Shown in pieces: positions 31,234 to 43,489 of a stretch of 64,000 nt of DNA. Location of the stretch: positions 7,657,534 through 7,721,533 of the forward strand of contig NC_081331.1 in the NCBI RefSeq assembly GCF_022539665.2, in the 5' to 3' direction. The translations under genes and the position numbers were made by a program. The notes beneath the pieces are model-generated. The model did no database searches. It was not told the DNA's origin and saw only the letters and a list, made by a program, of their open reading frames with translations. Positions within the stretch are counted from its first letter, which is position 1, and every line of letters begins with the position of its first letter. The stretch is from Daphnia carinata. Taxonomy: Eukaryota; Arthropoda; Branchiopoda; Diplostraca; Daphniidae.

Positions 31234-32213
31234 TGTTGAACTTCGCTTTCTAAAACTTAATTGTATTCTGTTACGCTTTGTTGTCGTATTTTCGAAATAC
31301 CTCGCTGGAGTGATATAAAAAAAAAAATACATGGCATGCTGACGATGCTGTTCATTCTCCACGTCAGCGCACAACGTCCTTATCCATTATTTACAAATAA
31401 TGGGTGTTATAATGTCGTTTGTTTGTACGTAACAAAGGAGAAACATGTAAGAACGAAAAATGTCAGTCACATAATTTGAAGTTTATTACGCACTAGCCAT
31501 GTTACGAACCATCCCCAGAGGCATTATTAGAACTGTCCTCACAAACAACTCGGAAAGAGAACTAGTAAACTTACGAGCGGATAAGGGGGTCACGAAAGCA
31601 TCACAATTCTCATCCGTAACATATCATAGAACAAGAGCACCCACCAAAACTATTACACTTCTATTTAACACATCATCTCCCATTGAAGTTGGGGTTGCGC
31701 ATGAAATCTGCACATAAAGCAGAATATCTCAAACCAAGTTACTAAAATTTCGGCCATACTGAGGAATGCTGACTCATACAGCGTGTCCCATAAAAATCGG
31801 ACCATTTTCGTTAAATAAAAACGCCCCCTATTGTAAACCTATACAATGACATAGGGATTTAGGCTAAATTTGAGCATATTGTTGCGAAGGAAAGATAGCA
31901 GATATTGCTATCTCTTCTAAGAGACGCTACATCGAAACTCGTAATTACGTATGTTGAGCTTTCCGTGAAGAATCATGTAATACACGTAGGTAAATTTCAT
32001 GCAACGTTCAACACGGCGAATTTATACAGCCCTAGGGAAGAGACGTGTCTTTGCAAAAGTAGTATAAAAAATCATCTAACTCCCTCACCCCAGATCTCTC
32101 TCTCTCGACGAGTTGCTTAGAAAAGTAAGTACCGTTAGTCGTTCTTTTCCCTTCAATCACATTGTATTGTCAGAGAAAAAAAAGTTATTGAATCAAGTGT
32201 GACAAATGGTTGA
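31234..32213. other. Intergenic stretch between sorting nexin and BEL2
   Basis: Apart from the LINE ORF1 fragment at 31499-31717, no gene is seen. A possible mariner-type end (TACAGCGTGTCCCATAAAAA) lies at about 31776, without a partner. A perfect 8-bp inverted repeat (AGATAGCA, TGCTATCT) sits near 31894-31914. Confidence 0.5.
31499..31717 (+). pseudogene. Fragment of a LINE ORF1 (RRM-like middle domain)
   Basis: The short frame has IPRGIIRTVLTNNSERELVNL, GVTKASQF and PTKTITLLFNTSSPIEVGVA. It aligns in order with the ORF1 of the LINE at 6781 (IIKRVPLSESDEDLLDAL, GVVKAQRF, ETVLLTYDK). It is only ~70 codons with no knuckles after it, so it is a relic of a different, diverged copy. Assigned from pattern similarity only. 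Confidence 0.45.
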
Positions 32214-32570
32214 TGTAACGGATTCTTAATCTAAGGGGTCTTAATCTAAGTTTTAAATTAAATTAACTTATATCTCTATAGCTTAATAATCCGCTGATAG
32301 GGAGAAAAACACTGATAGAGATTCACTAGTACTTAATTTGAATTTTCAGAAACTTACATAAAGGACGTCTGCTTATGACAAGGGAAAATTTAGAAGGGTC
32401 GGCCATTGCCGACATCGGCCACTAAGAAAGCTCTGTTAAACAGTGCCCCTAGCGGCATACACAAATAATAATAGTAATAATTGTAACTAAACATAAAAAA
32501 CGGCGGGTCTCGTACGGGCCTTCCAAACCTAGAAATGCCCTGGATGTTCTCCTGTTCAGAATCCACAACA
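32214..32570 (-). repeat. 3' LTR of BEL2 (357 bp)
   Basis: It begins TGTTGTGGATTC and ends CCGTTACA in minus orientation. It shares with the BEL1 3' LTR the AGGCCCGT-ATTATTATT-TGTGTATGCCGCTAGG blocks, GGCAATGGCCGACCCTTC and the terminal GTTACA. Confidence 0.78.
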
Positions 32571-33190
32571 TTCTCCCCACCGGAATCGCCAGCTCCCTCC
32601 TGCGACTGCAGTTTCTTCTTAGGGTGTGGATTCTTCTTTTTCTTCTTGGATGTAGTTTTCTCCTTTTCACCGGCTTCAGCGTCGTCGACTGATGTGTCGA
32701 TGTCGACTTGTACTTCTAAGGCGTAGACAGTCTGGATGCCTCGGGTGGTTTTCTTCCCCGATCGTAGCCGTAGGGTAACAGCTCTCACCTTGCCGTCGTA
32801 GCCAGGGACCAATTCAGTAACAATGGCCGTCTGCCAGGAAACTCGCTTGATGTTCAAATAACAAAATACGTGCAACTTCATAATGTCCATCTTCATCTTG
32901 AATGATGGACTCTGTATAGGATTTCCAATGAATAGATAGTGGAATGTTCTCTAGTGGATCCAAGCTTTCCAGCTTCCACCATCTGGCGAAATCTATTACG
33001 TCAGTTTACGGGTCTGTATCTTCTTCCAAATTTTTCGGGTGTTCCTAGTTTCGCTTTTAAGAGAAAGCCGATTGCCGTGTTAGACGATATCGCCACTGTC
33101 TCATCTTGCCCTAGTAATAACCATCCAAATTTGCTTTCTATCGCTCGAATACCCGTTTTCGAGACGATCTGTTTTGAGCCGAGAACCTTC
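32390..33190 (-). pseudogene. BEL2 pol remnant: pre-RT region fused to integrase tail by deletion
   Basis: From 33190 the sequence reads KTGIRAIESKFGWLLLGQDE and the WWKLESLDPLE region with frame damage. At about 32882 it switches to NIKRVSWQTAIVTELVPGYD, the C-terminal beta-barrel of the integrase, followed by a Lys-rich acidic tail (ending 32390) that overlaps the LTR. Relative to BEL1 the deletion removes everything from before RT to late integrase. The tail reading frame is open for 168 codons and cleaner than the BEL1 tail. Confidence 0.8.
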
Positions 33191-33365
33191 TAGACTTGAT
33201 TCGCTCCGATCAAGATGTCGATTTGGCACGGTCCTGCTCTTCCGCCTAAAATTCTGTCATCTGCAAGTTGGTATCCTTTGCTCCAAAGTTCGCAGACGAA
33301 TTCCGTCTTTTTTGATCCAGCAACCTTTCCGATTTCAGTTTGCTATCGTTTCTAATTCTATTTCT

Positions 33366-34860
33366 TCAGCTTGTGGGATGAGTCTTCGAAGTCTCAATTT
33401 TCTTACACTCCGTTTTTTCTAGAGTTTGAGCCAATTCACTCCGAATTAAGGTTGCATTCGATCCTTGATCGATATAAGCAATAGCTTTCAGCCATCCTTT
33501 TGGGCCCTCCACTATTACTTTGTTCGTTTTGACATATACGCCACCAAATAGGCGTGCTTCTATTGAAAGAGGAGCGTCATCTGCTACCTTTAACATTGGA
33601 GCCTTTTTTCTTTCTTGACTGGCTCAATTTCCTTTTGTAGTGTGACATCACACTTGGTCGGGGGGTGTTTATCATTACAAAATAAACATCTTCTTTTTTC
33701 CAAACTAAACTGTTTTCTGCTTTTTGGATTTCTTGGGTATTCTGTTGCAGTCTCTGTGACTGCTAACTCAGCTGCCGTTGGCGTTGTTGCGACTGTGACT
33801 TGTTGCATCTTCTCTGTTGCTTCTTGTTTCGTTTTCTTCTTTTCGTGTTTTTCTGTGGAATAGGCATATTTCCAGTCTTCAGCTATTGAATCAATGAAAA
33901 TAAAGAGATCCTTTAATGTCTTTTATGACCGTCTGGTCTCTCCGTGCCATCTTGATATTAGCTCAATTGGCAGCTTTCTTGTAATGATCTCCATAATGGC
34001 TTCGTTTTCAGCTGTATGCTGTTCTAGGTTACTGAGGTTTATAGCATGGCCCATTACCTTGTCGCGTAGTTGTCGTAAGGCCTTGTGGTCGTCTTGACGT
34101 TCTACTTTTTTTAGTTCTGTGATAGCGATATAATGGTCTGCTTTTACCGATCTCGGATTGCTGTATCTCCGGCTTATAATTTCAATTGTCTTGGTATAAT
34201 TGTCTTCCGTTAGATCCAAGTACGAAACCGGAGCAGCAGCTTCCTCCGTTATGTGTAGTTTTAGTCTGCTAAATTTTTCTATGGGTCTCATGGATTGGTT
34301 TTCGTGGATAAGTGTTCGAAAAATCGCCCACCTATCCCTCCATTTCTGTAGGTCACCGTCGAATTTGGTAATTTCTATCCTGGGTAGTAGATGTACTAAA
34401 CTCATAGCGTTTGCAGTTGGTTGCAAAGTTAGTGCGTTCATTGCCGGAGCAACGTTCGTAGTTAGAGATCTCTCCTCTTCACTATGCGCAGCGACTTGGA
34501 GTACAGGTTCTCTTTGTTGAGGGCTTCGTCTGCTCTCAGTTGGTCTTCTTCTCCTCTAATCGATGTTCATTTTTTGAAACCACTTGATGAAGTCTTCATG
34601 TTGTTGAAGATATTTCTCCTGAGTTTCGGCTTCCAAAATAGGGATGAGTGTTTGTTAGTTCTTTTCCAATTTTCTCATTCTATTTTCGGCTAGTTCAAAA
34701 GACATCTCCGCACTCGTAGTATATTTTCTTCACATGCTTCATCATAATTCTTCAGGTCCTTGTGAAGTTCTTTTTCTAAAACATCAATTGTCAATACGAT
34801 GGCTGCCTGCGCCAACGATTTATTGGTAGCTATCTTGTTTAGTTTCAAGGCTATCTGAAA
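33366..34860 (-). pseudogene. BEL2 gag and protease
   Basis: The gag reads from KIATNKSLAQAAIVLTIDVL, where BEL1 has a Met start: ATG is ATA here. Capsid motifs (PRIEITKFDGDLQKW, FSRLKLHITEEAA) are open at 34441-33923. A knuckle (CLFCNDKHPPTKC) lies in the 33808-33590 frame, and the protease (IAYIDQGSNATLIRSELAQ) at 33596-33366. Frames are offset between these blocks, so several indels occurred. The second knuckle seen in BEL1 is missing. Confidence 0.85.
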
Positions 34861-35096
34861 AATGTATATGAAAAACAATTATTGTGGGGTATCCCAAGGC
34901 AAGTTTTCTTTTTGAGAAAGCAACACGAAAATGGATTTAAGAAAGAAAAACGAAATATTTTATTTTGCGATATTGCACGAGTTCACAACAAAGGCTATCT
35001 GTCCTTTTCTTCTATCACAAAAATGTTCTTGATTAAACAACCATAAAAAGATTCTTAGTTGTCTTCAGGTTAGTCCTCTTCTTCCTTTGTAGCTCC

Positions 35097-35250
35097 TTAG
35101 TAGTCTCCTTCCAGGCTCTGGAGCACGTACTCTCCTTCTACTTCCTTCTTCTTCAAAGTCACCACCTGGCCTTCTTCACGATCTTCAATCTTTACCTTGA
35201 CCTTTTCTTTCTTTTCTTCTGGTACACCGGCTTTGTCAGAGAAAAAGTTC
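35097..35250 (-). CDS. Leader ORF of BEL2, sister of the BEL1 leader ORF
   Basis: The 3' half of a longer open frame (35444-35097) matches the BEL1 leader peptide: NFFSDKAGVPEEKKEKVKV, IEDREEGQVVTL and GEYVLQSLEGDY. The 5' part of this frame, upstream of NFFSDK, has no counterpart in BEL1 and begins inside the LTR-like start. Its translation there is probably fortuitous. No known domain. Confidence 0.4.
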
Positions 35251-35443
35251 GCAACGACAACGTTCCTGACTGGCCGTATGGTGTATGTTGGTTGAGGAGC
35301 AGGAAATAGCGATGGACGAAATCTTCTGGTAGGCTGAAGGTGAAAGTTTGGGTCAAAGCTTGGTGCTGGATGTATCAAAGGTCCTGACGGGCGTTCCAAA
35401 GCTAGAAATGCCCTGGATTTTCTCCTGTTCAGAATCCACAACA

Positions 35444-36429
35444 ATGGAGACGTAGCTCGTTACCTGTTTCTAACGAATTTGCTCTGCATTAGATATAGCC
35501 CATGCAGAATGTAAAAAAAAGGAAGAGATTGTAAGGAAAACGTTCCAAAAGACCCTTTGAACTTAAATTAAACGCTTCGCGATCGTTGCGGAGTGGCAGA
35601 CGATATTGCGTCATACTGAACCTATAAACGGAGCATCTTTACGGTCGAAATCAGTAGTGACCTTTTATCAAAGGAAGGTGATGTATCGAAAGTTTGACTA
35701 GCGTACAACGTGTTCAATTGTACGAACTATTAATTAGTCGTATACTCTAATTGTGTCGATTAATGATATTGAACTAGGCTTGTGTAGTGCTGTAAGAGTG
35801 TTGATATTACTTCCCTTCGGGGCCCGTGGGTGATAAATGAGCGACTCGTGAGCGTTCACCTACGGTGACGGGAACTTGATGTTTGAGTTGTGATTTGGTT
35901 CAATCGACATCACAGTGCCTGAGCCGTGGGTGTGAAGGCGACAGAGTTATTGTCTTTAAGATTTCATAGCCCTGGTTCCTGCGAGCAAGTATTCAAGCCC
36001 CTTTTTCCTCGCGAATCCTATTCATTGTTTACCAATAGAGCTGAGCTTACTCCCATAATTTTTACACAGAAAAAGACTAGTTCGCGCTTATCTAGTTGTC
36101 GATTGAATCAAGTAGATGCTTGCATCCGCTTCATGATTTGTCCACCCCTTTACTGGAAGCGAAACCATAGCAAACACCTAGGCACAAGAGTTGGAAATCT
36201 CTACCTCTAGAGAAAATTTGGCTACGTCAAGCGCAGGGACAATACACCAGAGTCCGTTTAACAGCCTTATATGTCAAACATTTTCAGGAGCTGACTCGGG
36301 GCCACATTTACGACAGCCTATGCCCGTTTCTGTTCCTGTGATAGGACAATACATTTTTCGACCTCCAAGACATTTGCAGCCACAGGTGCAGTTTTGGAAG
36401 CTGTTTGAAAATTCATAAGCCCACTTAAG
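35444..36429. other. No recognisable gene
   Basis: Neither strand gives a frame with a recognisable motif. The stretch 35800-35930 is G-rich with repeated CGTGGGTG words and could be part of an old LTR or leader for the gag remnant that follows, but I cannot show it. Confidence 0.4.
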
Positions 36430-37330
36430 TTTCGATGAAACGCAATAGCAGACACCCGTCAATGGTTGGATCGCTATGAAATAATTTATACCCACAATGG
36501 TCAGAGCGATGCTGACAAACGAATAACTTCAGTATCCACTTGGATGGTGCCGCAAGAAATAGGTTCCTGTGCGCAAGAACTTTAAATGACTGGCAAGACA
36601 TTGCAGCATAGTCCGTTGACGGAAGAAAAAAGGCCACTTTCATTACCCTCTCTGCGTTCTGTGTTTTTGAAAGAGCTTCCACCGGATATCTATGTCTTTT
36701 TCAAGAAACCAGACCCAGAAATAGAACCCAAGGGGTGAATGAGCCAACCATTCCGTACTACTATGAAATTCTTAACCTTTGCATATCCAAAGAGGTCGGA
36801 AACCCATCGATCAACGTTATAGAGGCCTTTGACAGCACTTTTTTGAAAAACTTAGCAATTGAAGCCACGAACATGTGAAGAATTTTTGGCACTAGCAAAA
36901 TCCTATACTGAGGCGGCACTCATGTCGCAAACAAAAGATGGAAGAATTCGTAATCGGATTGGCAGAAAGCTTATCAGGAATTACCATATCTTTCCGTAAT
37001 CTATCTGGATCGACAAGCAGATTTTACGAAGGCGATGTATAAATTTATTCGAGATACTTGCGAGAAACTATTAACGAAGGAGGGAAACGGGAAGGTGAAA
37101 CGAAGAGGCTCGTTTAGACAACGACGACGCATTGTAGGCGGAAAACCACAGTGTTTCTACAGCAGAAATCAGAACACATTGCTCGAACCTGCTATAGCAG
37201 TCCTGAATTGGAGCGGTATAAAAGATGTCTAAAAGACGCAGTGGTAGAAGCAATTCCAAAGGGAAATTTGCCAATAAAATTAGCAGTCCAACATTCGAAT
37301 GCGATGGAAGAGAATGCAGATGGTTCGGAA
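36430..37330 (+). pseudogene. Decayed retrotransposon gag remnant
   Basis: Pieces of a capsid domain appear in alternating frames: RQWLDRYEIIYTHNGQSDAD, KRITSVSTWMVPQEIGS near 36455-36560, then LPPDIYVFFKKPDPE near 36675. A knuckle-like end (KSEHIARTC, H then C) lies at about 37165-37190 with its first Cys pair in another frame. A short ELERYKRCLKDAV tail follows. The pattern fits a Ty3/gypsy-type gag. At least four frame changes and several stops show great age. Confidence 0.45.
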
Positions 37331-37439
37331 ATATACATTTGAACTTAAATTTCACAAGATTACGTAGAGAGACAGTCAAGTGTGGCAAAGCAAACGCAGG
37401 AAATGGTCAGCCCAATGATCTGGCTTTACCTTGAATAAT

Positions 37440-38735
37440 TTGAAAATTTTGAAACGAACACCGGAGACAATGGTTTTTCTTTGTAGTGAACTGTTGGAGT
37501 TTTTTTCTCGACTAAATGTCATTTGCCCTCTACCGCGAGACGGTCGATAGGCCTAGGGTGGGGTTTGATTACAAAAGGAAATGTGCAGTGGTGGCCCTCT
37601 GTCGAAGGCTACCCAACGCGAATATAGAAAAACGGCTGGGCAGCCTTGCCAGACTCCCAGATCGTGCGGTCCGCTGTTGGGAATGTATTATATTCCCAAC
37701 ACACTTCCCACCAGTGCCCGTGCTCCACGGTTCGACCTCTTTGACAGGGCTGGCGGCTGCCATAGAGGGTTCTGCATCTTCATCTGGCTCCAGCTCCAGC
37801 GCGGGTAGTATTTCTACGTCGTCAGGTTAGTCTTAGCGTAACTCTAGGGGATATAATGAGTGTATCGCGTGGTTGATCAAGTTCCCGTTTGCGGTGTTAA
37901 TCATTACCGATTGAATTAATCGGTTTACACCGGTTATTAACTCTTTTAACACCCGAACGTTCACATAAGACGTTTGGTAATTTCATCGTCGATAACGGCG
38001 ACCTCTCTTCTCCTACTCGGATCTTGCGACCAGGCTCTTTTTTGTAGTGCAATTTGGAACAGATAGTTATTGAAGAATCACTCACAGGCATGCATGACAT
38101 ATTCCCTGCGTAGGCGGTCCATTTCATTCAGTCACGCGTTTGTTGTATCGGGAATTATTAGATTCAGTTCCGGCTTCGACGGAATGCAGTTTGATTGTAG
38201 GGTGTTCAGGAAATTATTTGGAGTGATAGAAAGGGGATCGACGCTCCCCTCCGCCACTTAAGTAAGCGGCCTTGCGTTTACTACGCTTTCGGTGTCTATC
38301 AGGCTGATTTACAATTAATTTTATTTAGGCACTCACGGCCATTGGATCGCCGGATTAGGCCCTTTATCGTTATCATCATACCTTCCCGAAACCCCCACAC
38401 CCATGAATCTAGGCTGTCGGAGAAAATCCATTCGGTTATGGGCATAGCTGGGTGTCGTAGATCGCTGGATCAGATCTAAGAACCTTCAGATGTTTGGAAC
38501 GCACTTAAATGTCCGTGCGCTATCCGATTACATAACAGACGGTGCCCCTCCTAGTGGAGAATCTTCTTAATGCTAAGAGGAGGTCACATGCTGACAGGAT
38601 TTTTGTCCAAATCGACGGCCCTTATCACTGAGCAGGTAAATAGGCAGGCGTAACTTTTCCGATGTTTGAAAGTGCACTTTTCTTCTTGCTTGATTCGCCC
38701 GTTTGGAGATTTTCTTAGGGTTTTCTCCGTTTGTC
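37440..38735. other. No convincing gene
   Basis: An open stretch at 37516-37830 (+) ends in a Ser-rich run but has no recognisable domain or splice context. On the minus strand this could hold the end and 3' LTR of BEL3, but no repeat partner was found. Confidence 0.35.
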
Positions 38736-40435
38736 CTTAAGCTAGAGAATATACTGGAGTCTCCATACTTGAATCTTCTGTTTGTTGGGGGTCTCTGGAG
38801 ACCGTCAGGTTCCCCTGCTTGCTTTTCTTACGCAATGTTGGATGTTTATAGTATAAGGGCCCTGCGAATCTACACCCATGATTCCAAAGGCTTTCGCACG
38901 GTTTAAAAGATTTGGTGGTAGAGGTGTTTGAGTGAGGCATTCTTGTCTTGGATGATTAATTTTATGACTGGATGATGAGCGGGAAATAGAATGGTAGGTT
39001 CTCTTTTTCGTTTTGCATCTTGATTGGAGTTTTTATTAGTGTTCTGCTGGTAAGATGATTTTTAGAGATAAGTCTTAGCATCCAGACGACTTTTCGGAGT
39101 AAACAGTTCCTTGACGGAATTCGATTCAGCTACCATTTAATTTGGGTAGCTGACTTCATGATAGCCAGCGACATGAAAACGGTTTTGCTTTGGTTAGCGC
39201 TTCAATCCTATTATAGTTACTCGACTCTCCTCCGTAGGGTGTTGAATCCGGCCACTCGTTTTCGTCTTTTAGCTATGGTGGACCCTTCTACCACAGTTCG
39301 GAAAGTACCAGCATTACCGCTTGCGCTCCCCGTGAGGCGACAATCCCAGGATTTTGTTTACCCGGAACGTTCCAGCACCGACTTATTCCTGACAGCTTTC
39401 TAATTGCATCTACTTATTAAAGTGCGACTAATTAGTCTGCCTAAAACATCGTTCGCCATGACTATACGTAGAGAGTTTTTTTCCCAGCCGTGCGGCTAAC
39501 AACTACCTCATGTTACGAGCTTCACACCCCATACCAATGTCTTGTCATGTTCCCACCTCTAGTGCCCCGATTCCCCCATCGATAGATGGCAGCCCGATAC
39601 GTAGGCGACGGGTTGTCTGCACGCAGTCATGTGGAATAGTCTCTTTTCTCGCCGTCTACGAAGATGTCTTAAGAAGGTGCTCTGCGTTATCGCTGGCTTC
39701 CCTTCGTGAACTGCGTGCATCGTGATTTATTAGTTTGTCCTGGCAAATATACTTCGTCCTGTTTATCAATCGGAGTAAGGTTTATCTTTATTTCCCGTCT
39801 ATTAATCCCATTCGTTACTCGCTGTTCACATCCTGGCCCGACGCCGGCAACATCCGCAACACTCAATAATTCCGATCTTGGTAAGGTGACTTTTTTCTTT
39901 GGAAGAGGCGACACTTACTTTTTGCTAGAGAGAAAGTAGATAACGGTTTCGTAGTGTTTTGTTTGGAAACTTGCATAGCCAACGTTTACGTAAGCTGCCT
40001 GAAACGCATCACTGAAGAAATTTATTTCCGCCGATTGTATGACTCTTTTCTAGCAGCCTATCCAACGAGTGATTTTTTATTTAGCACCCTCGTTCAACCC
40101 AGTCATAGAAGATGTCCAAGTTTATCGTATTTCAGGTGGCAAAATCTAAATCGATTTTTGCTTCCCCCCCCCCAAAAAAAACCTAATAAACTCAATGGGA
40201 TCAACACTCCATCTGATATTCTTAAAATGTTCATTTTGACCACTAGGTCTTCCAATTATGTTGTGGTATCAGTGATGGGCGCGGAGTCGAATTGGAAGGT
40301 TCTAGTTCGGTATTCTTTCGAATTCCTAGGACCTTTGGTTGACCTTTTTCTAGCTTTTGGGTGAAAGTTTTTATGATGGGTGTGATAAGCCGCTTTGCAT
40401 AGAAAAATTCCATACTTGTTTGATCGTTAGTCAAC

Positions 40436-40578
40436 TGTTGTAGTTTTAAGTGCGTAGCACCGACTGCCTCTTTATTCTCTAGTTCTGCATGAGGGTTATA
40501 GCCATGAATACCATGACATCTAGCGGCCACTGTTACACACACACACACGCAGGGCTCACTAGTTAGGTATTCACAACA
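40436..40578 (-). repeat. 3' LTR of gypsy2
   Basis: It runs from TGTTGTGAATACC to CTTAAAACTACAACA in element orientation, giving perfect TGTTGT...ACAACA ends. It contains a (TG)n microsatellite. It differs from the other LTR by one dinucleotide unit and two bases at the inner end. Confidence 0.92.
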
Positions 40579-40751
40579 TCTCCCCTCTACACAATATTAC
40601 GAACATGAAAAGTGTTAGCTCATTAAGACACGACAAGCTCTTTGTAAACAAACAAACTTTGGAGGGCAACACGAGATACGAGAATTAAGCTGGGCACCGA
40701 CAGTGTCACCTTTGACAGAGGACCAGATCGGTCAGTATCCTCTGAAGGCGT

Positions 40752-43269
40752 TTAACGCGACATTGCGGAATGACGAGCCATTATCCGAGCAGACACACGT
40801 ACAGGTTCTACTGGAAGGCGAGGACCTACACCTGGATTCGACGTCAACGGAGGTGTCTCTCGGATCATTACACCCTCTTGTGCCGCTTGAGCGGACTTAT
40901 TCACATTGCGCACGAGAGGCTGTCCAGCATTTAGAGACTCTTGTCGCAGCGGCTGATTGCCATTGACGTTGAAACCAGCTGATGTTGAGTTGACAACATT
41001 GACAGCGCTGCGAGTGCGACGGAAGAGACGACCATCGTCAAGACGAACTACGTATGAGTTGGGCGCCCAACGTACAGATTTGACAGTTCCTGGTCTCCAT
41101 TTTCCAGCAATTAGGGCGCGCACCCGCTGACCTACGAAAAGAGTTGAACAACGCACATCCACGACCCGAGCCTGTTGAAAACTAGCTTTGGCCTGTCTTT
41201 GCTGAAGGCGTTCTGTCACTAACGTAGCCGGCATCACTTTAGGCTGTAGACGAGACGGTAGAAACGGCAGAGTACCACGTAAATTTCGACCCTGAAGAAG
41301 AACTGCAGGGGAGGGTAATGTATCTGATATTGGGGTAGACCGAATAGCTGCTAGCGCCTCCCATAGAGTCCGGCCATCGGCAAACATCTTCATGAGGGTT
41401 CTCTTCACCGTTTGAATATGGCGTTCAACTAGTCCATTGGACTGTGGATATTCTGGACTTGGTGTCACATGGCGCACTTTTTGTTTGGTAAAGAAAGCGC
41501 GTATTTCAGCGCATTTGAACTGCGTACCATTATCAGTTTCTAATTCTTCAGGTACACCAAAGTCTGCAAATATGCGGTCCAACTCGACAATGACGGCCGC
41601 TGCCGTAGTACTCCTAAGTTTTACCGCACACGGCCACTTGCTATACGCATCAACAACTAGCATATATTCAGCTCCCTCGTGCTTGAACAGGTCAGCTGAC
41701 ACTATTTGAAATGGATGCACTGGAAGGCGAACCGGGTATAAAGGTTGGGCCGGATTACGATGGCGATTTGTCTGGCAAGTTGGGCAGCTGGCCACTACAT
41801 TTTTAATTTGATCGTCACATCCGGTCCAGTATACAGCAGACCGTGCTCTCAGGACCGACTTTACCTCTCCGAAATGTCCCTCGTGAACTCCGTCCAACAC
41901 TTCCCGCCGAAGTGACATAGGAACAACTATTCGTTCCCCATATAACAGGAGGCCGTCCACCTCTGCCAGCTGATGGCGAATGTTCCAAAACGGTTTCGCT
42001 TGGACGGGGCACTGATTTTTGTGGTCTGGCCATCCTCTGAGAAGTCCTTTTACCAACTGTAAAGTTGGGTCACTCAACGTAGCCGCTGCAAAGCGAGAGC
42101 GGGTATCGGCTAATGGAATGACCGTATCCAATACGACGTGCACCTGCTCTTCGCAGTTCTGTGACACATCGTCGATAAACAGGCTCGGTGAGGGAGCACG
42201 GCTAAGCGTGTCCGCGATGAAAAGCTCCTTTCCCGGCTTATAGACGAGGCTAAAGTCAAAACGCTGTAGTTGAAGGCGAAGGCGTTGAATGCGTGGGGAG
42301 CATTGTGCAATAGGTTTGTCTACAAGTCCCACTAACGGCTTGTGATCAGTCTCCACCACTACAGTCTGTCCATATACATATTGCAGGAAGCGTTCCAGCC
42401 CAAAGTAAACTGCCAGAAGTTCCTTTTCTATCTGGAAATATCTCTTCTGGGTCTCAGTGAGTGACGTTGAGGAAAAGGCCACTGGTTGGCCAGCTTGTAG
42501 TAGGACAGCCCCGATTCCAATCGATGACGCATCTACTGACACCACCACTGGTAGCGATCTGTCAAAGAGACGAAGCAGAGGTAGTGACGACATGGCTGTC
42601 TTTAACTTTTTAAATGCCACTTTATGGTGGTCCTCCCACACCCAAGCAACATCCTTTTTTAGTAGATCCCTAAGAGGACGGGTTAGAACAGCCAGATTAG
42701 GAAAGAACTTGTCCAAATACGTCACCATGCCCAGAAGTCAGACAAGATCTTGAGGTGTGGACGGGTCAGGCATTTTGACAATGGCTTCAACTTTGGCAGG
42801 ATCAGGTTTCAGAACACCTTGGCCAATGACATGTCCCAGCCACGGTATCTCCTGCAGAAAGAAACGACACTTTTTGAGTTGAAGCTTCAGATTGTGTAGC
42901 CTACAGCGCTCAAATACCAGTCGCAGGTTCTTGTTTGCTTCCTCCACTATTTCACCGGTGACAAGAAAATCATCAAAATAGATGAAAGCTCCTGGCAGGT
43001 CACCAAACAGATCAGCCATTACTTGTAGGTATATTTCTGGCGCCGATTTCAAGCCAAAGGGAAGGCGAAGGTACCGAAAGCGACCTCTTGGCGTTGCCAT
43101 AGTGCATAGGTACGACGCTGCAGGAGACAAAGGAATTTGGTAAAACCCGGATGCAGCATCCAGACTGCAAAAGAATTTAGCCTTACAAATCCTGCTGAAG
43201 AGCTGCTCTATCGTTGGAACTGTGAAGTGGTGTCGTTGTATAGCCTTATTAAGCTCTGGCGGATCTAGA
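40752..43269 (-). pseudogene. gypsy2 RT, RNase H and integrase
   Basis: RT resumes from 43269 with LDPPELNKAIQRHHFTVP, CSLDAASGFYQIP, LPFGLKSAPEIY and the catalytic box FIYFDDFLV. A TGA at 42738-42740 is the only stop. RNase H follows (VVSVDASSIGIGAVLLQ, ELLAVYFGLERF, VETDHKPLVGL). Integrase has the zinc finger (HEGHFGEVK, CPTCQTNRH), catalytic Asp in VSADLFKHEG and ETDNGTQFK, and Glu in NGLVERHIQTVK. A C-terminal beta-barrel precedes a Ser/Pro-rich tail ending at 40752. All catalytic acids of the three enzymes are present. No env-like ORF follows. Confidence 0.92.
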
Positions 43270-43489
43270 CAGGCTTGGGACTATCGTACCGATACTCGAT
43301 GAAATAGTCGTCGTAAATAGTTTTTTTTAATTTCCCGACTGTCGCTCGATACTTTTTGAAATGAGTATCGATCGATAATCGGAAAACCATCGATCGATGA
43401 AATAGCCGATACCGATACTTTTGAAAATAAAAAAAAGTGCAGACGTTTATTCTTGACTCAATTTGTCATACCTGGTATTGTTGTCAACA

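Larger units (their letters stand above)
32214..35443 (-). mobile_element. Internally deleted BEL/Pao copy (BEL2)
   Basis: This is a minus-strand sister of BEL1. It starts (minus) TGTTGTGGATTCTG at 35443 and ends GTTACA at 32214. It keeps the leader ORF, gag, protease and the start of pol up to a residue equivalent to GHYV of BEL1, then jumps at about 32882 to the integrase C-terminus and 3' LTR. RT, RNase H and most integrase are deleted. Flanks (TCCAT and TCAAC in element orientation) do not match, so no target duplication is claimed. The 5' LTR matches only its first ~60 bp. Confidence 0.85.

Noticed and set aside
31776-31800. A mariner/Tc1 element starting TACAGCGTGTCCCATAAAAA
   Set aside because: Only one end seen; no inverted partner within 1.5 kb and no transposase.
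32449-32726. Short frames on both strands over the BEL2 integrase tail
   Set aside because: They are other-frame readings of the Lys-rich pol tail.
37516-37830. A 104-codon plus-strand frame with a Ser-rich end
   Set aside because: No recognisable domain, no supported splice sites, and neighbouring sequence is transposon debris.
40520-40550. The (CA)n run as an independent microsatellite of interest
   Set aside because: It is part of both gypsy2 LTRs; only its length difference between LTRs is informative.
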